Origin: Paenibacillus sp. SC116
GTDB taxonomy: Bacteria > Bacillota > Bacilli > Paenibacillales > Paenibacillaceae
NCBI RefSeq assembly: GCF_024733555.1
Contig: NZ_JANIOF010000001.1
Span: 1 to 64,000, forward strand
Direction of reading: 5' to 3'
DNA: 64,000 bases
The translations under genes were made by a program, and so were the position numbers. Shown here piece by piece: positions 17,783 through 28,675 of the stretch; the stretch's first letter is position 1; every line of letters begins with the position of its first letter. The notes below the pieces were generated by a model that saw only the letters and a program-made list of their open reading frames with translations, had not been told where the DNA came from and made no database searches.

Positions 17783-18238
17783 ATGGACAAAGTGCAAATT
17801 TATGGAGAGAATAATCAGTACATAACTATCGAATTACATAATATCTATGGTATCCCAGATGAAACTAGTTATTTGGGAGGCTATGAAGCTGAGGGAATCA
17901 TTAGCATTAAGAGTGGTGGTTTCTTTGGATCGGGAGATGTATGGGTATCTACTGGACAGCTATTTGAATTAAAAAATAGGATACAAGAAATTTATGATAG
18001 GTGTAGTGGCGAAGTTATACTTGTAACAAGTGGAGCTGAATTTGAAATGAATATGAAAATGGAGGAGAGAGGAAGAGTATGTATTGCGGGTAGGTACAAA
18101 GAGTCTTATGCAAGTGATAATGAACTAACGTTTAGCTTTGAATCGGATCAAAGCTATTTAGTAAGGACGATAGAAGAGCTTAATGAAATCGCATTAAAAT
18201 ACGGTGGAATGGAAGGATTAAGGTCACAGAATAAGTAA
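17783..18238 (+). CDS. WapI-like immunity-type protein (tentative)
   Basis: 151 residues from ATG 17783, behind GAGAGG. Mostly predicted beta strands with a helix KNRIQEIYDRC. The pattern (acidic start, W-x-STGQLFELKN, a region like LNVTM at EMNMKMEERGRV, ELTFSFESDQSYL, then IEELNEIALKYG) resembles Bacillus WapI, the immunity protein of the contact toxin WapA, as I recall it. No toxin gene lies beside it, so it would be an orphan immunity gene. The assignment rests on remembered similarity only; otherwise a hypothetical cytoplasmic protein. Confidence 0.5.
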   Translation: MDKVQIYGENNQYITIELHNIYGIPDETSYLGGYEAEGIISIKSGGFFGSGDVWVSTGQLFELKNRIQEIYDRCSGEVILVTSGAEFEMNMKMEERGRVCIAGRYKESYASDNELTFSFESDQSYLVRTIEELNEIALKYGGMEGLRSQNK

Positions 18239-18260
18239 AAAGAAAGGTGACGATTAGGTA

Positions 18261-18629
18261 ATGAACACGAACCGTGTTACTCCCATATTTAGAATATTCG
18301 ACGAGCATAAGGCGAAAGAATTTTATCTTGAATTTTTAGGTTTTCAATTAGACTGGGAACACCGATATGAGAGTGACTTTCCATTATACATGCAGATTTC
18401 TAATAACAAATTAACTTTGCATTTAACGGAGCATTACGGGGATTGCTCACCTGGATCTGCAATTCGAATAGAGATTACAGGAATAGAGGAGTTTCATCAA
18501 ACTTTATTAAACAAGAACTATAAATACTCACGACCAGGAATCGAAGCAACTGAATGGGATACGCAAGAAGTGCGAATTGTTGACCCTTTCGGAAATAAGC
18601 TTACTTTTTTTGAAGAGTTGAATCGTTAA
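18261..18629 (+). CDS. Glyoxalase/bleomycin-resistance (VOC) superfamily protein
   Basis: 122 residues. The VOC pattern is clear: PIFRIFDEHKAKEFYLEFLG, then LDWEHRYESDFPLYMQI, LTLHLTEHYGDCSPGSAIRI and the final VRIVDPFGNKLTFFEE. The single betaalphabetabetabeta pair and length match the bleomycin-resistance-protein-like glyoxalase superfamily group. Members bind metals or sequester glycopeptide drugs; substrate unknown here. AAAGGTG lies upstream of ATG 18261. It is 22 bases after the WapI-like gene and probably co-transcribed. Confidence 0.75.
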   Translation: MNTNRVTPIFRIFDEHKAKEFYLEFLGFQLDWEHRYESDFPLYMQISNNKLTLHLTEHYGDCSPGSAIRIEITGIEEFHQTLLNKNYKYSRPGIEATEWDTQEVRIVDPFGNKLTFFEELNR

Positions 18630-18640
18630 AGAAGAGAAGC

Positions 18641-18671
18641 AAAGGGGCAAATGCAGCGATGCCCCTTGTTT
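18641..18671. terminator. Bidirectional terminator between convergent genes
   Basis: AAGGGGCA (18642-18649) and TGCCCCTT (18660-18667) form a GC-rich hairpin between the plus-strand VOC gene and the minus-strand GNAT gene. The T run is weak on the plus strand. Confidence 0.65.
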
Positions 18672-18699
18672 ACACAATCCTGCTTATGACGAGTACTGA

Positions 18700-19263
18700 T
18701 TATTTCTGAAACTCTGAGCGTAACAAGCTGTATACCCACATATCTCGGCACTCATTTGTGACACTATGGCATTCATACTGTCGTAAATAGCCTTCTTCTT
18801 TGAAATTGAACTTGTTGAGCATTTCCTTGGAACCCATATTCTCATCACTAACAAATGCTTGAATTCTTACTAATCCCAACTGATTAAACCCTAACGCCAG
18901 AACCTCTTGTAATGCTTCCGACATAATTCCACGACGCCAATACGTTTCGGATAATTCATAGCCAACCTCAGCTCTAACATCTTCAATCTCGGTTAAAAAG
19001 ATCGTTCCGATAATCGTATCGGTTTCTTTATCAGCAATTGCAAACCGTATAAGCCACCCGTCATGGTATCCCTTATTCCAAAATTCAATCACTTTATAGC
19101 TGTCTTCCAACGTCTCGGGTCCATTCCAATCCAGATAGCGGTATACATTTTCATTTGAATAATAGTTTAATAGTTCTGGAGCATCTTCGGATCTTAATTT
19201 TCGTAATCTAATTCTCTTCGTTTCTATCTCTGGAAATGAATGAAATATGGCTGCGAAATTCAT
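18700..19263 (-). CDS. RimJ/RimL-type GNAT N-acetyltransferase
   Basis: 187 residues, minus strand, ATG at 19263 behind AAGGAG. Typical RimJ/RimL opening (ETKRIRLRKLRSEDAPELLN), then AEVGYELSETYWRRGIMSEAL with the R-R-G-I-M acetyl-CoA loop, IQAFVSDENMGSKEMLNKFNF and EEGYLRQY. Such enzymes acetylate N-terminal amines of ribosomal proteins or small molecules; the target here is unknown. Single gene, divergent from cysJ. Confidence 0.8.
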   Translation of the reverse strand: MNFAAIFHSFPEIETKRIRLRKLRSEDAPELLNYYSNENVYRYLDWNGPETLEDSYKVIEFWNKGYHDGWLIRFAIADKETDTIIGTIFLTEIEDVRAEVGYELSETYWRRGIMSEALQEVLALGFNQLGLVRIQAFVSDENMGSKEMLNKFNFKEEGYLRQYECHSVTNECRDMWVYSLLRSEFQK

Positions 19264-19624
19264 AAATGTCTCCTTGTCACATGGTTAGGAATGAAATGAA
19301 TGTTATCGAAATCATAATCTAATTTAATGGGCCAAAATGGAATTTAAATAAGCATATCATCTTAGATGTTTTCTGTACATTTTTCGGACAATCATCCTGA
19401 TTTGGACTTTAATCAGGGCAGTCACTTCATTGATTTAAGTAAATATTTCAATGAACGCGCCTTGCGAAATAGCGATTTATAATGAAAAGTAATTGATGAT
19501 TTCAAAAACTCTTATATACAAATTTTGAGAAATAGATTGAACCGTGCTTGATACTGAGTTAGTATAATGAAAGATAAAACAAAGTAACGTAGTCGGAATT
19601 AAAGAGATTGATGTGAGGTGGAGG
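19264..19624. other. 361-base intergenic region between GNAT and cysJ
   Basis: Divergent promoter region. It holds a TATAAT at 19563-19568, about 57 bases before the cysJ start, without a convincing -35. It also holds an 8-base inverted repeat TTCATTGA (19426-19433) / TCAATGAA (19448-19455) that could be an operator. In Bacillus cysJI is activated by the LysR-type CysL; a link to this repeat is only a guess. Confidence 0.35.
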
Positions 19625-21484
19625 ATGTTGTTGCAACTACAGGTGACGAATAGTCCGTTTACAGCCGAGCAGGCAGAGCTACTAAATAAGCTGCTCCCGA
19701 CGTTGACGGAAGGCCAGATGAATTGGCTTGGGGGATATTTAGCTTTTTATCGTGCAGGAAATGTAACGACCGCAGCATCGGAATTGGCGGTTAGCCAAGT
19801 CGTGGAGGTACCAGTACCAGCCGCAGCAGTTGTAGCTCAAGAGCCGCGCGAAGCGACGATTTTATTCGGGTCGCAGACAGGGAATTCGCAAAGACTTGCG
19901 GGAAGGTTGGCAGATAAGCTGAAAGGTGAAGGCTTTGAGGTTACACTGTCCGCAATGAACAAGTATAAGACGAATAACCTGAAGAAAGCAGGCTATTTGT
20001 TTATCGTTGTTAGTACGCATGGTGAGGGAGACCCGCCAGATAACGCGCTGACGCTGCATGAATTTTTGAACAGTAAACGTGCGCCTAAGCTAGATGGAAT
20101 AAAGTTCTCTGTTCTTGCGCTAGGTGACACATCCTATGAGTTTTTCTGCAAAACAGGCCAAGACTTTGACACGAAGCTCGCAGAGCTTGGAGCAGAGCGG
20201 ATCGTGGATCGCGTAGATTGCGATGTGGATTTTGAAGACGCTGCTGCTGGCTGGATCGCAGCTGTGAATAGTGCAGTCAGCGCTGTTGCGACATCGGTAT
20301 CTCCACAAGGAATAGCGAATGTAGCATCAATTGCTGCTCCTGCTGCTGTTGAATCTGAATATTCACGCACGAATCCGTTTATGGCGGAAGTATTGGAAAA
20401 TTTAAATTTGAACGGCCAAGGTTCGGATCGTGAAACACGCCATCTGGAGCTGTCTCTTGAAGGTTCAGGTCTTACGTATGAGCCGGGCGATGCGGTTGGT
20501 GTGTATCCACAAAACGATCCAGCTTTAGTTGATGATATAATTTCGTTCCTGAAATGGAATCCGCAAGAGTCTGTTGTAACTGGAAAAGCAGGCGAAACTT
20601 CTACCCTACGCGAAGCGCTTCTTCACCATTATGAAATTACCGTATTAACAAAGCCTTTACTTGAAAAAGCAGTTGCCTTCTCTGGAAACGGAAAATTGGC
20701 TGACCTGTTTAAGCCAGAAAATAAAGAAGAGTTAAAAGCATATACGAATGGACGCGATCTATTGGATTTGCTTCGTGATTACGGTCCATGGACATTCAAG
20801 GCTGGGGATGTTGGGAATATACTACGTAAGCTTCCACCGCGTTTGTATTCCATTGCTAGCAGTGTGAATTCCCATCCGGAGGAAGTCCATCTCACGATTC
20901 GTAAAGTAGAATACGAGGCACATGGTCGTGCTCGCAAAGGCGTGTGCTCTGTGTACACATCTGAAAGAATTGAGGCGGGCGACAAGCTGCCGATTTTCAT
21001 TCAGCAAAATCCAAACTTTAAGCCGCCAGTTAATCCGGATACGTCTGTTATTATGGTGGGGCCAGGCACAGGTGTTGCACCGTTCCGCGCATTCCTTGAG
21101 GATCGTGAGGAGTCTGGGGCAGCGGGTCAAACATGGTTATTCTATGGCGATCGTCATTTCGTGACAGATTTCTTGTACCAAACGGATTGGCAGCGCATGC
21201 ATAATGACGGTGTGCTGACGAAGCTTGATGTAGCATTCTCCAGAGATTCAGATGAGAAAGTTTATGTACAGCATAGGATGTTGGAAAATGGCGAGGAGCT
21301 CTACAAGTGGTTGGAAAATGGCGCTCACCTATACGTCTGCGGTGATGAGAAGTATATGGCGCATGATGTTCAATCTGCATTGCTTACGATCATTTCGCAA
21401 TACGGTGGCAAGTCCACGGAAGCAGCAGCTGCATATTTAGCTGATCTGCAAGAACAAGGGCGTTACCAACGAGACGTATATTAA
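19625..21484 (+). CDS. cysJ: Assimilatory sulfite reductase (NADPH) flavoprotein, alpha subunit
   Basis: 619 residues from ATG 19625, directly behind AGGTGGAGG; the GTG at 19613 lies inside that ribosome site. N-terminal flavodoxin domain with FMN loop LFGSQTGNSQRLAGRLADKL, then a ferredoxin-reductase-like FAD domain (PPRLYSIASS) and an NADPH domain (MVGPGTGVAPFRAFLEDRE, LFYGDR, YVCGDEKYMAHDV), ending QGRYQRDVY. It passes electrons from NADPH via FAD and FMN to CysI for the six-electron reduction of sulfite to sulfide. It forms an operon with cysI 75 bases downstream. Confidence 0.95.
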   Translation: MLLQLQVTNSPFTAEQAELLNKLLPTLTEGQMNWLGGYLAFYRAGNVTTAASELAVSQVVEVPVPAAAVVAQEPREATILFGSQTGNSQRLAGRLADKLKGEGFEVTLSAMNKYKTNNLKKAGYLFIVVSTHGEGDPPDNALTLHEFLNSKRAPKLDGIKFSVLALGDTSYEFFCKTGQDFDTKLAELGAERIVDRVDCDVDFEDAAAGWIAAVNSAVSAVATSVSPQGIANVASIAAPAAVESEYSRTNPFMAEVLENLNLNGQGSDRETRHLELSLEGSGLTYEPGDAVGVYPQNDPALVDDIISFLKWNPQESVVTGKAGETSTLREALLHHYEITVLTKPLLEKAVAFSGNGKLADLFKPENKEELKAYTNGRDLLDLLRDYGPWTFKAGDVGNILRKLPPRLYSIASSVNSHPEEVHLTIRKVEYEAHGRARKGVCSVYTSERIEAGDKLPIFIQQNPNFKPPVNPDTSVIMVGPGTGVAPFRAFLEDREESGAAGQTWLFYGDRHFVTDFLYQTDWQRMHNDGVLTKLDVAFSRDSDEKVYVQHRMLENGEELYKWLENGAHLYVCGDEKYMAHDVQSALLTIISQYGGKSTEAAAAYLADLQEQGRYQRDVY

Positions 21485-21559
21485 GAGATAGAGTTAAAGC
21501 GACTTATTTATAGATATAAACGGGTACGAACCGATCATGGGATAAAGGAGCTAACAGCA

Positions 21560-23293
21560 ATGGCAAAAAAACTAAAAGTACAGCCAATTGGTGGGCCACC
21601 GAGTGACGTCGAACAGCTAAAAGACGAAAGTAATTATTTGCGCGGTTCGTTAGTTGAATCGCTGTCCAACCGTATTACAGGCGGATTGCCTGAATTGGAC
21701 AATCGTCTTCTCAAATTCCACGGCAGCTATATGCAAGATGACCGTGACTACCGCAACGAGCGTGAAAAGCAAAAGTTGGAGCCATACTTTCAATTTATGC
21801 TTCGTATCGTTACACCTGGCGGTGTATCGACACCGGAGCAATGGCTTGTTATGGATGAGCTGGCTGAGAAATATGGAACAGGCAGCCTTCGTGTCACGAC
21901 ACGTCAAGCATTCCAACTGCATGGCGTATTGAAGTGGAATTTGAAAAAAACGATTCAAGAAATCAATGAAGCTTTGCTTACTACTTTGGCTGCTTGCGGT
22001 GACGTTAGCCGTAACGTTATGTGTAATCCGAACCCTTACCAATCGGACATTCACAACGAGGTCTTTTATTGGTCGCAGCAACTGACGACACATTTGGCGC
22101 CTAAAACACCTGCGTATCATGAGATTTGGTTGGATGGTGAGAAGGTTGTAGACAGCTCGGAGCAACATGGTACGCCTGTTGAGGTAGAACCGATTTACGG
22201 GCATGTGTACTTGCCGCGTAAGTTTAAGATTGGTATTGCTGTACCTCCATCGAACGATGTGGATGTATACTCGCAGGATCTTGGATATATTGCGATTGTT
22301 GAAAATGATAAACTTGTTGGTTTTAACGTTTGTGTTGGCGGAGGCATGGGCATGACACATGGGGATACAGCCACGTACCCGCAGTTGGCTCGTGTTATCG
22401 GCTTCATTACGCCAGACCAGGTACTTGATGTAGCAGAGAAAACGGTCATGATTCAGCGCGATTACGGCAACCGTTCTGTGCGGAAAAACGCTCGATTCAA
22501 ATATACAGTCGATCGCCATGGCTTGGACTGGTTTGTTGAAGAATTGCATGAGCGCTTGGGCTGGGAGCTTCAGCCTGCACGCGAGTTCTTCTTTGAAAAT
22601 ACAGGCGACCGCTATGGCTGGATTAAAGGCAAGGATGGCAAATGGAATTTAACGCTGTATGTGCAAAGCGGGCGCATCGTGGACATCGAAGGCTATAAGC
22701 TGAAGACGGCTTTGCGTGAAATAGCTAAAATTCATACGGGAGATTTCCGTCTGACCGCGAATCAGAATTTGATCATTGCCAACGTAAGCAGCCAGAAGAA
22801 GACGAAAATCGTTGCGCTGCTTAAGGAATATGGCATTGAAGAGGGAACGCAGTATTCAGCTCTTCGCCGCAGCGCGTTGTCTTGCGTAGCATTACCGACA
22901 TGTGGTCTTGCGATGGCAGAGGCAGAACGTTATTTGCCAACGCTAATTGATAAGTTGGAGCCTGTTATGGAGCAAGCGGGCCTGCGAGATGAAGAAATTA
23001 ACATCCGTATGACAGGCTGCCCGAACGGTTGCGCACGTCCTGCATTGGGCGAGATCGCGTTTATCGGCAAGTCGCCTGGCAAGTACAACATGTATATGGG
23101 CGCTGGCTTCTCAGGGGATCGCTTGAGCAAGCTGTTCCGTGAGAACATTGGCGAAGAGGAAATTATTGATACGCTTACGCCAATTATTAACCGCTATGCG
23201 GCTGAGCGTGATAAAGGCGAGCATTTTGGTGACTTCGTCATTCGTGCTGGCTATGTAAAAGCGGTTACGGACGGAACGAACTTCCACGATTAA
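21560..23293 (+). CDS. cysI: Assimilatory sulfite reductase hemoprotein, beta subunit
   Basis: 577 residues, ATG behind AAGGAG. Two duplicated sirohaem-binding halves. The siroheme/4Fe-4S cysteines are visible in [19 protein letters not shown] and [20 protein letters not shown]. The arginine-rich substrate site segments [18 protein letters not shown] and [16 protein letters not shown] are present. It catalyses sulfite to sulfide for cysteine synthesis in the cytoplasm with CysJ. Length is normal and no defects are visible. Confidence 0.96.
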   Translation: MAKKLKVQPIGGPPSDVEQLKDESNYLRGSLVESLSNRITGGLPELDNRLLKFHGSYMQDDRDYRNEREKQKLEPYFQFMLRIVTPGGVSTPEQWLVMDELAEKYGTGSLRVTTRQAFQLHGVLKWNLKKTIQEINEALLTTLAACGDVSRNVMCNPNPYQSDIHNEVFYWSQQLTTHLAPKTPAYHEIWLDGEKVVDSSEQHGTPVEVEPIYGHVYLPRKFKIGIAVPPSNDVDVYSQDLGYIAIVENDKLVGFNVCVGGGMGMTHGDTATYPQLARVIGFITPDQVLDVAEKTVMIQRDYGNRSVRKNARFKYTVDRHGLDWFVEELHERLGWELQPAREFFFENTGDRYGWIKGKDGKWNLTLYVQSGRIVDIEGYKLKTALREIAKIHTGDFRLTANQNLIIANVSSQKKTKIVALLKEYGIEEGTQYSALRRSALSCVALPTCGLAMAEAERYLPTLIDKLEPVMEQAGLRDEEINIRMTGCPNGCARPALGEIAFIGKSPGKYNMYMGAGFSGDRLSKLFRENIGEEEIIDTLTPIINRYAAERDKGEHFGDFVIRAGYVKAVTDGTNFHD

Positions 23294-23307
23294 TATATAT
23301 GATAGCG

Positions 23308-23342
23308 AAGGCGATGCAGTGAAGTACTGCATCGCCTTTTCA
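23308..23342 (+). terminator. Terminator of cysJI
   Basis: Perfect 13-base stem AAGGCGATGCAGT / ACTGCATCGCCTT with a five-base loop and T tail, just after cysI. Confidence 0.92.
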
Positions 23343-23398
23343 TTTGCATTTTTACGCACATCAGAGATGATATTTTGTTTCAGCGCATGGAGGAGGAC

Positions 23399-23414
23399 TT
23401 ACCTTACAAGGTAA
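23399..23414. promoter_or_regulatory. Inverted repeat upstream of the MalT-type regulator
   Basis: TTACCTT-AC-AAGGTAA, a perfect 7-base inverted repeat about 90 bases before the regulator's start. It could be an operator for autoregulation; no other support. Confidence 0.3.
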
Positions 23415-23493
23415 ATACGTACGAACTATCGAACATAATATGACGTATCACTTATCCAAGCGCTGCATCATACAGCGAAGAATGGTGGTTATT

Positions 23494-26184
23494 ATGGATT
23501 CTTCAATGATATCGACAAAACTGTATATACCGCAGACAAGGTCACCTCTTGTGAGACGGACACGATTAACTGAGACATTGGAAAAAGGTGTGCAAAACAA
23601 ATTAACTTTGGTATCTGCCTCTGCTGGTTATGGTAAAACAACGTTGGTCAGCAATTGGCTTACTTATTGTGATCGTCCTGCCGCTTGGTTGTCGTTGGAT
23701 GAAGGGGATAACGATCTGGCACGATTTTTTCAATATCTCTTTGCTGCGTTGAAGAAGATGAGTAATAGGGATGAGGATACAGCGGGAGGGATGGATATTG
23801 TTCACTCTTCTCAGCTTCCTCCGATAGAAGTGTTGCTATCTACGTTCATTCATAAAATGATATCTATTACAGCTGAAAAAGACCACTTCATCGTGCTGGA
23901 TGATTACCATGTTATTCAATCAGAAGCAATTCATCATGCGGTTGATCTTCTAATTGAACGTATGCCTATCCATATGCATGTAGTAATCATTACTCGGAAC
24001 GATCCGCCTTTATCGTTGGCACGTTTACGTGTTCGAAATCAAATGACAGAAATACGAGTATCGGATTTACGGTTTACTCAACCCGAAGCAGCCGAGTTTT
24101 TGGAGAATGCTATGGGCGTGCATCTTTCTCCAGAACAAACCGTGCTGCTGGAAAGTCGAACGGAAGGCTGGATTGCAGGATTGCAACTAGCTGCTCTTTC
24201 AATTAAGGAGCAAAAAAATGTTTCGAATTTCCTTTCATCTTTCACGGGCAACCACCGTTTTATACTGGATTATTTAGTTGAAGAAGTGTTGAAACAGCAG
24301 TCTGTTAACATTCAGCATTTTTTGCTGCGAACATCCATTCTTGACCGATTATGTGGTCCCCTGTGTGAGGCAATTTTGCAGTCGGGAGAGGGAGAACGAA
24401 GCGAACACGATGCTTCTGGGCAAGAAATGCTGGAATATCTCGAACGGTCCAATTTATTCATCGTGCCGTTGGATCATGAGCGCCGTTGGTATCGTTATCA
24501 CCATTTGTTTGCCGATTTACTGCGGCAGCGTCTCCTTCAGTATGTAGATTCCACTACTAGACAGGTAGATCAAGATATTGCAATCATGCATCAGCGGGCT
24601 AGCGAATGGTATGAAAATCATAACTTTGAGCTAGAAGCTTTTCATCATGCTGTAGCTGCTGATGATATCGAGCGTGCTGCTCACTTATTAGAAGGAAAGG
24701 GAATGCCTCTGCTGTTTCGAGGAGCCCTAATTCCTGCATTGAAATGGTTAGATTCACTTCCACGTAAGGAGCTCGATGCAAGACCTGTATTGTGGGTGTT
24801 GTACGCATCTTCGCTGATAATGAGCGGTCGTATAACGGAAGTGGAATCCAAGCTGAAAGCTGCCGAACATGCAATGCACATTACAGTGCAAGATCAAACT
24901 AGCAATGATCTTCTCGGTCATATTGCATCGATTCGCGCCACAATAGCTCTGAGCAAACATGAGGTAGAGACGATTCTCCTCGAGTCTAATCGAGCTTTAA
25001 AATACTTACACCCAGACAACCTGCCTATTCGTACAGCCGCAAGTTGGTCGTTGGGATATGCCTATCAATTGCAAGGGGACCGAACTGCTGCCAGCAAGGC
25101 ATATATGGAAGCTTTGACTAATAGTAAGAAGCTGGGCCATGTAATTATCACCATCATGGCTTCGCTTGGTCTTGGCATGATACAGGAAGGTGAAAATCAA
25201 CTGCATATGGCGGCTGAAACGTATCACTGGGTTCTAAATCAAATAGGTGATATGCCAATGCCAGCTGTGTGCGAAGCATATCTGGGTCTGGCTCGTATTT
25301 GCTATGAATGGAATGATCTAGATACTGCTTTGCATCACGTTCAATTAAGTATTCAACTGGCGAAACAGCTTGAGCAGACGGATAGAGCGGTTGCAGGAGA
25401 ACTAGTTTTGGCACAGATAAAACTTGCACAAGGAGATGTAGGAGGGGTAGCAGCGATCTTATCGAGAGCGGAACATATAGCGACCCAGAACCATTTTATA
25501 CTTCAGATTCTACGTATTGCTGAGGCGCAAGTTCATGTGATGATTCAACAAGAGCACTTATCAGCAGCAGGCATATTGTCGCAAAAATATGACCTTCCAC
25601 TAAGCCGAGCGCGAATATACTTGGCTCAAGGTGATACTGCTGCGGCATTAGCCATTTTGGAATCAGCTATACAGAAGGTGGAGGCAAAGGATTTAAAGGA
25701 TGAACGGCTCAAAATTTTTATCCTCATGGCCATTGCTCTATATGCACATGGTGAGAAAACAAAGGCTTTGGAAGCTTTAAGAGAAGCTTTAACGATGGCA
25801 GAGCCTAGTGGATTTATTCGTCTTTTTCTTGACGAAGGAAAGTCCATGAAAATTCTTCTAGGCGAAGCGGTTGTTCATAGAATCATGCCTGACTACACAG
25901 TTAAACTACTAGCTCATTTTGATAATGAGGAACAGATTCATAAATCTGCATCGAATATTCAATTACAATCCATACCAGATCGAGGACTTATTGAGCCGTT
26001 GAGCGTAAGAGAATTGGAAGTACTGCATCTTATTGCGCAAGGACTATCGAATCATGAAATTAGTGAACGGTTATTTATCGCATTAACTACAGTCAAAGGG
26101 CATAATCGTGTAATCTTTGATAAGCTGCAAGTAAAACGCCGCACCGAAGCTGTGGCACGTGCTCGCCAGCTAGGCCTGATATAA
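23494..26184 (+). CDS. MalT-type ATP-dependent LuxR-family transcriptional regulator
   Basis: 896 residues from ATG 23494; two in-frame starts lie upstream (23440, 23482) and none has a strong ribosome site. N-terminal NTPase with Walker [13 protein letters not shown] and Walker B-like [11 protein letters not shown], an arginine-sensor segment around [18 protein letters not shown], a long helical TPR-like middle (residues about 400-800), and a C-terminal LuxR helix-turn-helix [20 protein letters not shown]. This is the STAND class (MalT, AcoK): ligand binding drives ATP-dependent oligomerisation and activation. The inducer is unknown. The next gene, an MDR dehydrogenase 97 bases downstream, is a plausible target or operon partner. 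Confidence 0.85.
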   Translation: MDSSMISTKLYIPQTRSPLVRRTRLTETLEKGVQNKLTLVSASAGYGKTTLVSNWLTYCDRPAAWLSLDEGDNDLARFFQYLFAALKKMSNRDEDTAGGMDIVHSSQLPPIEVLLSTFIHKMISITAEKDHFIVLDDYHVIQSEAIHHAVDLLIERMPIHMHVVIITRNDPPLSLARLRVRNQMTEIRVSDLRFTQPEAAEFLENAMGVHLSPEQTVLLESRTEGWIAGLQLAALSIKEQKNVSNFLSSFTGNHRFILDYLVEEVLKQQSVNIQHFLLRTSILDRLCGPLCEAILQSGEGERSEHDASGQEMLEYLERSNLFIVPLDHERRWYRYHHLFADLLRQRLLQYVDSTTRQVDQDIAIMHQRASEWYENHNFELEAFHHAVAADDIERAAHLLEGKGMPLLFRGALIPALKWLDSLPRKELDARPVLWVLYASSLIMSGRITEVESKLKAAEHAMHITVQDQTSNDLLGHIASIRATIALSKHEVETILLESNRALKYLHPDNLPIRTAASWSLGYAYQLQGDRTAASKAYMEALTNSKKLGHVIITIMASLGLGMIQEGENQLHMAAETYHWVLNQIGDMPMPAVCEAYLGLARICYEWNDLDTALHHVQLSIQLAKQLEQTDRAVAGELVLAQIKLAQGDVGGVAAILSRAEHIATQNHFILQILRIAEAQVHVMIQQEHLSAAGILSQKYDLPLSRARIYLAQGDTAAALAILESAIQKVEAKDLKDERLKIFILMAIALYAHGEKTKALEALREALTMAEPSGFIRLFLDEGKSMKILLGEAVVHRIMPDYTVKLLAHFDNEEQIHKSASNIQLQSIPDRGLIEPLSVRELEVLHLIAQGLSNHEISERLFIALTTVKGHNRVIFDKLQVKRRTEAVARARQLGLI

Positions 26185-26281
26185 AAGGAGATCCGCATTT
26201 CAAAACCATACTTTAGTATCTGCATATAGCTATCACATTGACGCTATACTCATGGCAAAAACGAATTTCAGGAGGACGCCA

Positions 26282-27214
26282 ATGAGAGCCGTCGTATGCA
26301 CGAAGTATGGATCACCCGATGTATTGGAGCTTAAAGAAGTAATGAAACCTTTGCCAAAGGATAATGAAATACAGATTAAAGTCTATGCCACAACGGTAGC
26401 GACAGGGGATTGTAGAATTCGCAGCTTTAAAAGTCCGCCTTTACTCTGGTTAGCTATGCGAATTGTTCTGGGCTTTACGAAACCGAGAAATCCCATTTTA
26501 GGAGTGGAGCTAGCAGGGGAAGTCGAAGCAGTAGGTAAAAACGTAAAGCGATTCAAAAAAGGCGATCAAGTTTATGCCCTAAGTGGGATGCGCTGTGGTG
26601 CCCATGCCGAGTATATTTGCCTGTCTGAGGATGCAGTAATCGCATTAAAGCCAAACAATGCAACCTACGAGGAAGCCGCTGTTATTCCTTTCGGAGGAAC
26701 TACTGCATTGCATTTTTTTAGAAAAGGAAATATCCAAGTTGGTATGAAAGTTCTTATTTATGGAGCATCAGGGTCTGTAGGTACGGCCGCTGTGCAGCTT
26801 GCAAAATATTATGGAGCAGAAGTTACTGGGGTGTGCAGCGGTAGAAATGTTGACTTAGTACAATCACTCGGCGCGGATCATGTCATAGATTACACGAAAG
26901 AGGATTTTATAGGAAGTGCAGACCGATACGATATTATTTTCGATGCGATTGGAAAGATCAAAAAGTCCCATTGCATAAAAGTTCTGGCGCCAAATGGGAA
27001 GTTCTTGACCGTCGATGGACTGGGGATTGCCAAAGTCAGTGCAGATGATTTAATTTTCCTTAAAGAGTTGATGGAGAAAGGAAAAGTGAAAGCTGTCATA
27101 GATAGGCGCTATTCACTCGAACAAGTTCCCGAGGCACACCGATATGTAGAAACAGGGCGCAAAAGAGGCAATGTGGTTGTTCATGTACACCCTACGCATA
27201 AAGAAATACAATAA
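26282..27214 (+). CDS. MDR-family NAD(P)-dependent dehydrogenase / quinone oxidoreductase-like
   Basis: 310 residues from ATG 26282, behind AGGAGG; the frame extends upstream to 26252 without a site. Medium-chain dehydrogenase fold: GroES-like N-terminal half ([20 protein letters not shown]), Rossmann loop [20 protein letters not shown], then [13 protein letters not shown] and [10 protein letters not shown]. No structural or catalytic zinc cysteine cluster is evident, so it belongs to the zinc-independent quinone-oxidoreductase branch, reducing enones or quinones with NADPH. Substrate unknown. Confidence 0.8.
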   Translation: MRAVVCTKYGSPDVLELKEVMKPLPKDNEIQIKVYATTVATGDCRIRSFKSPPLLWLAMRIVLGFTKPRNPILGVELAGEVEAVGKNVKRFKKGDQVYALSGMRCGAHAEYICLSEDAVIALKPNNATYEEAAVIPFGGTTALHFFRKGNIQVGMKVLIYGASGSVGTAAVQLAKYYGAEVTGVCSGRNVDLVQSLGADHVIDYTKEDFIGSADRYDIIFDAIGKIKKSHCIKVLAPNGKFLTVDGLGIAKVSADDLIFLKELMEKGKVKAVIDRRYSLEQVPEAHRYVETGRKRGNVVVHVHPTHKEIQ

Positions 27215-27225
27215 CGAAATACACA

Positions 27226-27277
27226 AGTTCGAAGCTCTTCATTACTGGTTGTAATTTAGAGATTCGGACTTTTTTTG
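27226..27277 (+). terminator. Terminator after the MDR dehydrogenase
   Basis: AGTTCGAA (27226-27233) pairs with TTCGGACT (27263-27270), one wobble, followed by a seven-T run. Confidence 0.65.
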
Positions 27278-27420
27278 TCTTGAAATTAATAGCGGAAATC
27301 TTAAGTTTGTATGCAATAGAAACGAGCTATGATAAAATTTGGATGTTATAATTTGTTAAAATTAATATATTCTATTCCCTATTAGATGAAATGCTACCTC
27401 AATACGAAAGGTTGAACGCG

Positions 27421-27924
27421 ATGATGACATATCACTTTTACCCAATGAACAAAGAACATGCTGCCACGATCTGTACTTGGGAATACGCTGATCCATACTC
27501 TATATACAGCATGGATGATAGCAATGAATGTATTTGTGAACTTATGAATGATGAGTACTTTTGCGCACTAGATAGCGATAACCAATTAGTAGGCTTTATT
27601 TGTATCGGGAATCCGGCTCGTGTTCCAGGAGGGTACCCTGTCGGTATTTATGAACATCAGGATCGAGTAGACATCGGATTAGGACTTAGACCTGATTGTA
27701 CAGGTGGAGGTAACGGTTTAGAGTTCTTGCTGCAAGGCATTGATTATTTGAAACAGAATACGAACGTGCTCAAACTTCAACTTGTTGTCGCAACATTTAA
27801 TGAAAGAGCGATCAAAGTCTATGAGCGTGCTGGATTTGTTCGAGGAATGCGTTTTATGAGCAGAGTTGGGAATAACCAAGCTGAGTTTTTGTCGATGACA
27901 TTATCTATGAAAGAACGTCTGTAA
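27421..27924 (+). CDS. GNAT-family N-acetyltransferase
   Basis: 167 residues from ATG 27421, preceded by AAAGGTTG at suitable spacing; an upstream in-frame ATG at 27391 has no site. The GNAT core is visible: GFICIGNPARVPGG, VDIGLGLRPDCTGGGNGLEF (the acetyl-CoA loop is the G-G-G-N-G-L segment), LKLQLVVATFNERAIKVYERAGFV. The loop is glycine-rich rather than R-x-x-G-x-G/A. The acceptor is unknown. An HD-domain gene begins two bases after its stop, so the two are co-expressed. Confidence 0.75.
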   Translation: MMTYHFYPMNKEHAATICTWEYADPYSIYSMDDSNECICELMNDEYFCALDSDNQLVGFICIGNPARVPGGYPVGIYEHQDRVDIGLGLRPDCTGGGNGLEFLLQGIDYLKQNTNVLKLQLVVATFNERAIKVYERAGFVRGMRFMSRVGNNQAEFLSMTLSMKERL

Positions 27925-27925
27925 T

Positions 27926-28588
27926 ATGGAGAAAGACAAGACGAGAAAGGAAATTGTGACACAGAAAATCAAGATAATCCAAAGACATCATAGAATGAAA
28001 GAAGATCTCGATTTCAATAGTCAGCTCCGCTTTCTGATCGAATTAGATAAACTCAAAACTATTGAAAGAAAAACTAAACTTATCAATGGTTCACGTCACG
28101 AGAATGATGCGGAACATTCGTGGCACCTTGCTATGATGGCACTTATTTTATATCAACATTCCAATCAAGAAATTGATCTGTTTAAAGTGATAAAAATGCT
28201 GCTCATTCATGATATCGTAGAAATTGATGCTGGTGATACTTTTGCCTATGACACTGCTGGGCATCATGATAAGTTTGAGCGAGAGCTGCGAGCGGCCACT
28301 CGAATATTTGGTTTGCTCCCAGAGGATCAAGGGAAGGACCTTATAGATTTATGGCTTGAATATGATCGTAAGGAATCGAAAGAGGCAAAGTTCGCAGTAT
28401 CGTTGGATAGTTTGCAACCGTTAATACATAATTATTTAAATCAAGGTAAAACGTGGAAGAAACACGGCATCACAAGCGAAAAAGTGTTAGATCGAAATCG
28501 TAAAATAGCAAAAGGTTCCGAAAGGTTATGGGAGTATGCGCAGGAAATGATAGAGAAATCAATAGAGGAAGGATATTTAAGTAAATAA
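27926..28588 (+). CDS. HD-domain hydrolase (YfbR/HDDC2-like)
   Basis: 220 residues. HD phosphohydrolase metal ligands are visible: GSRHENDAEHSWHLAMMAL, LLIHDIVEIDAGDTFAYDT, and a distal Asp in FAVSLDSLQPLIHNY. This matches the HDDC2/YfbR group, 5'-deoxyribonucleotidases that dephosphorylate dNMPs. The same architecture occurs in the protein at 38094-38714, a diverged paralog. Translationally coupled to the GNAT upstream. The exact substrate is not determinable. Confidence 0.78.
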   Translation: MEKDKTRKEIVTQKIKIIQRHHRMKEDLDFNSQLRFLIELDKLKTIERKTKLINGSRHENDAEHSWHLAMMALILYQHSNQEIDLFKVIKMLLIHDIVEIDAGDTFAYDTAGHHDKFERELRAATRIFGLLPEDQGKDLIDLWLEYDRKESKEAKFAVSLDSLQPLIHNYLNQGKTWKKHGITSEKVLDRNRKIAKGSERLWEYAQEMIEKSIEEGYLSK

Positions 28589-28675
28589 TGCAATGGAGAT
28601 CGACTGCACATATACGTAGTAGGGATTTATACTGCTTTGTATTTTACAATTTACCTAAACTACAGAGAGTGGGAA

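Noticed and set aside
21650-22549. Minus-strand frame of 299 codons within cysI
   Set aside because: It lies wholly within an intact cysI, has no recognisable protein pattern and no upstream signals.
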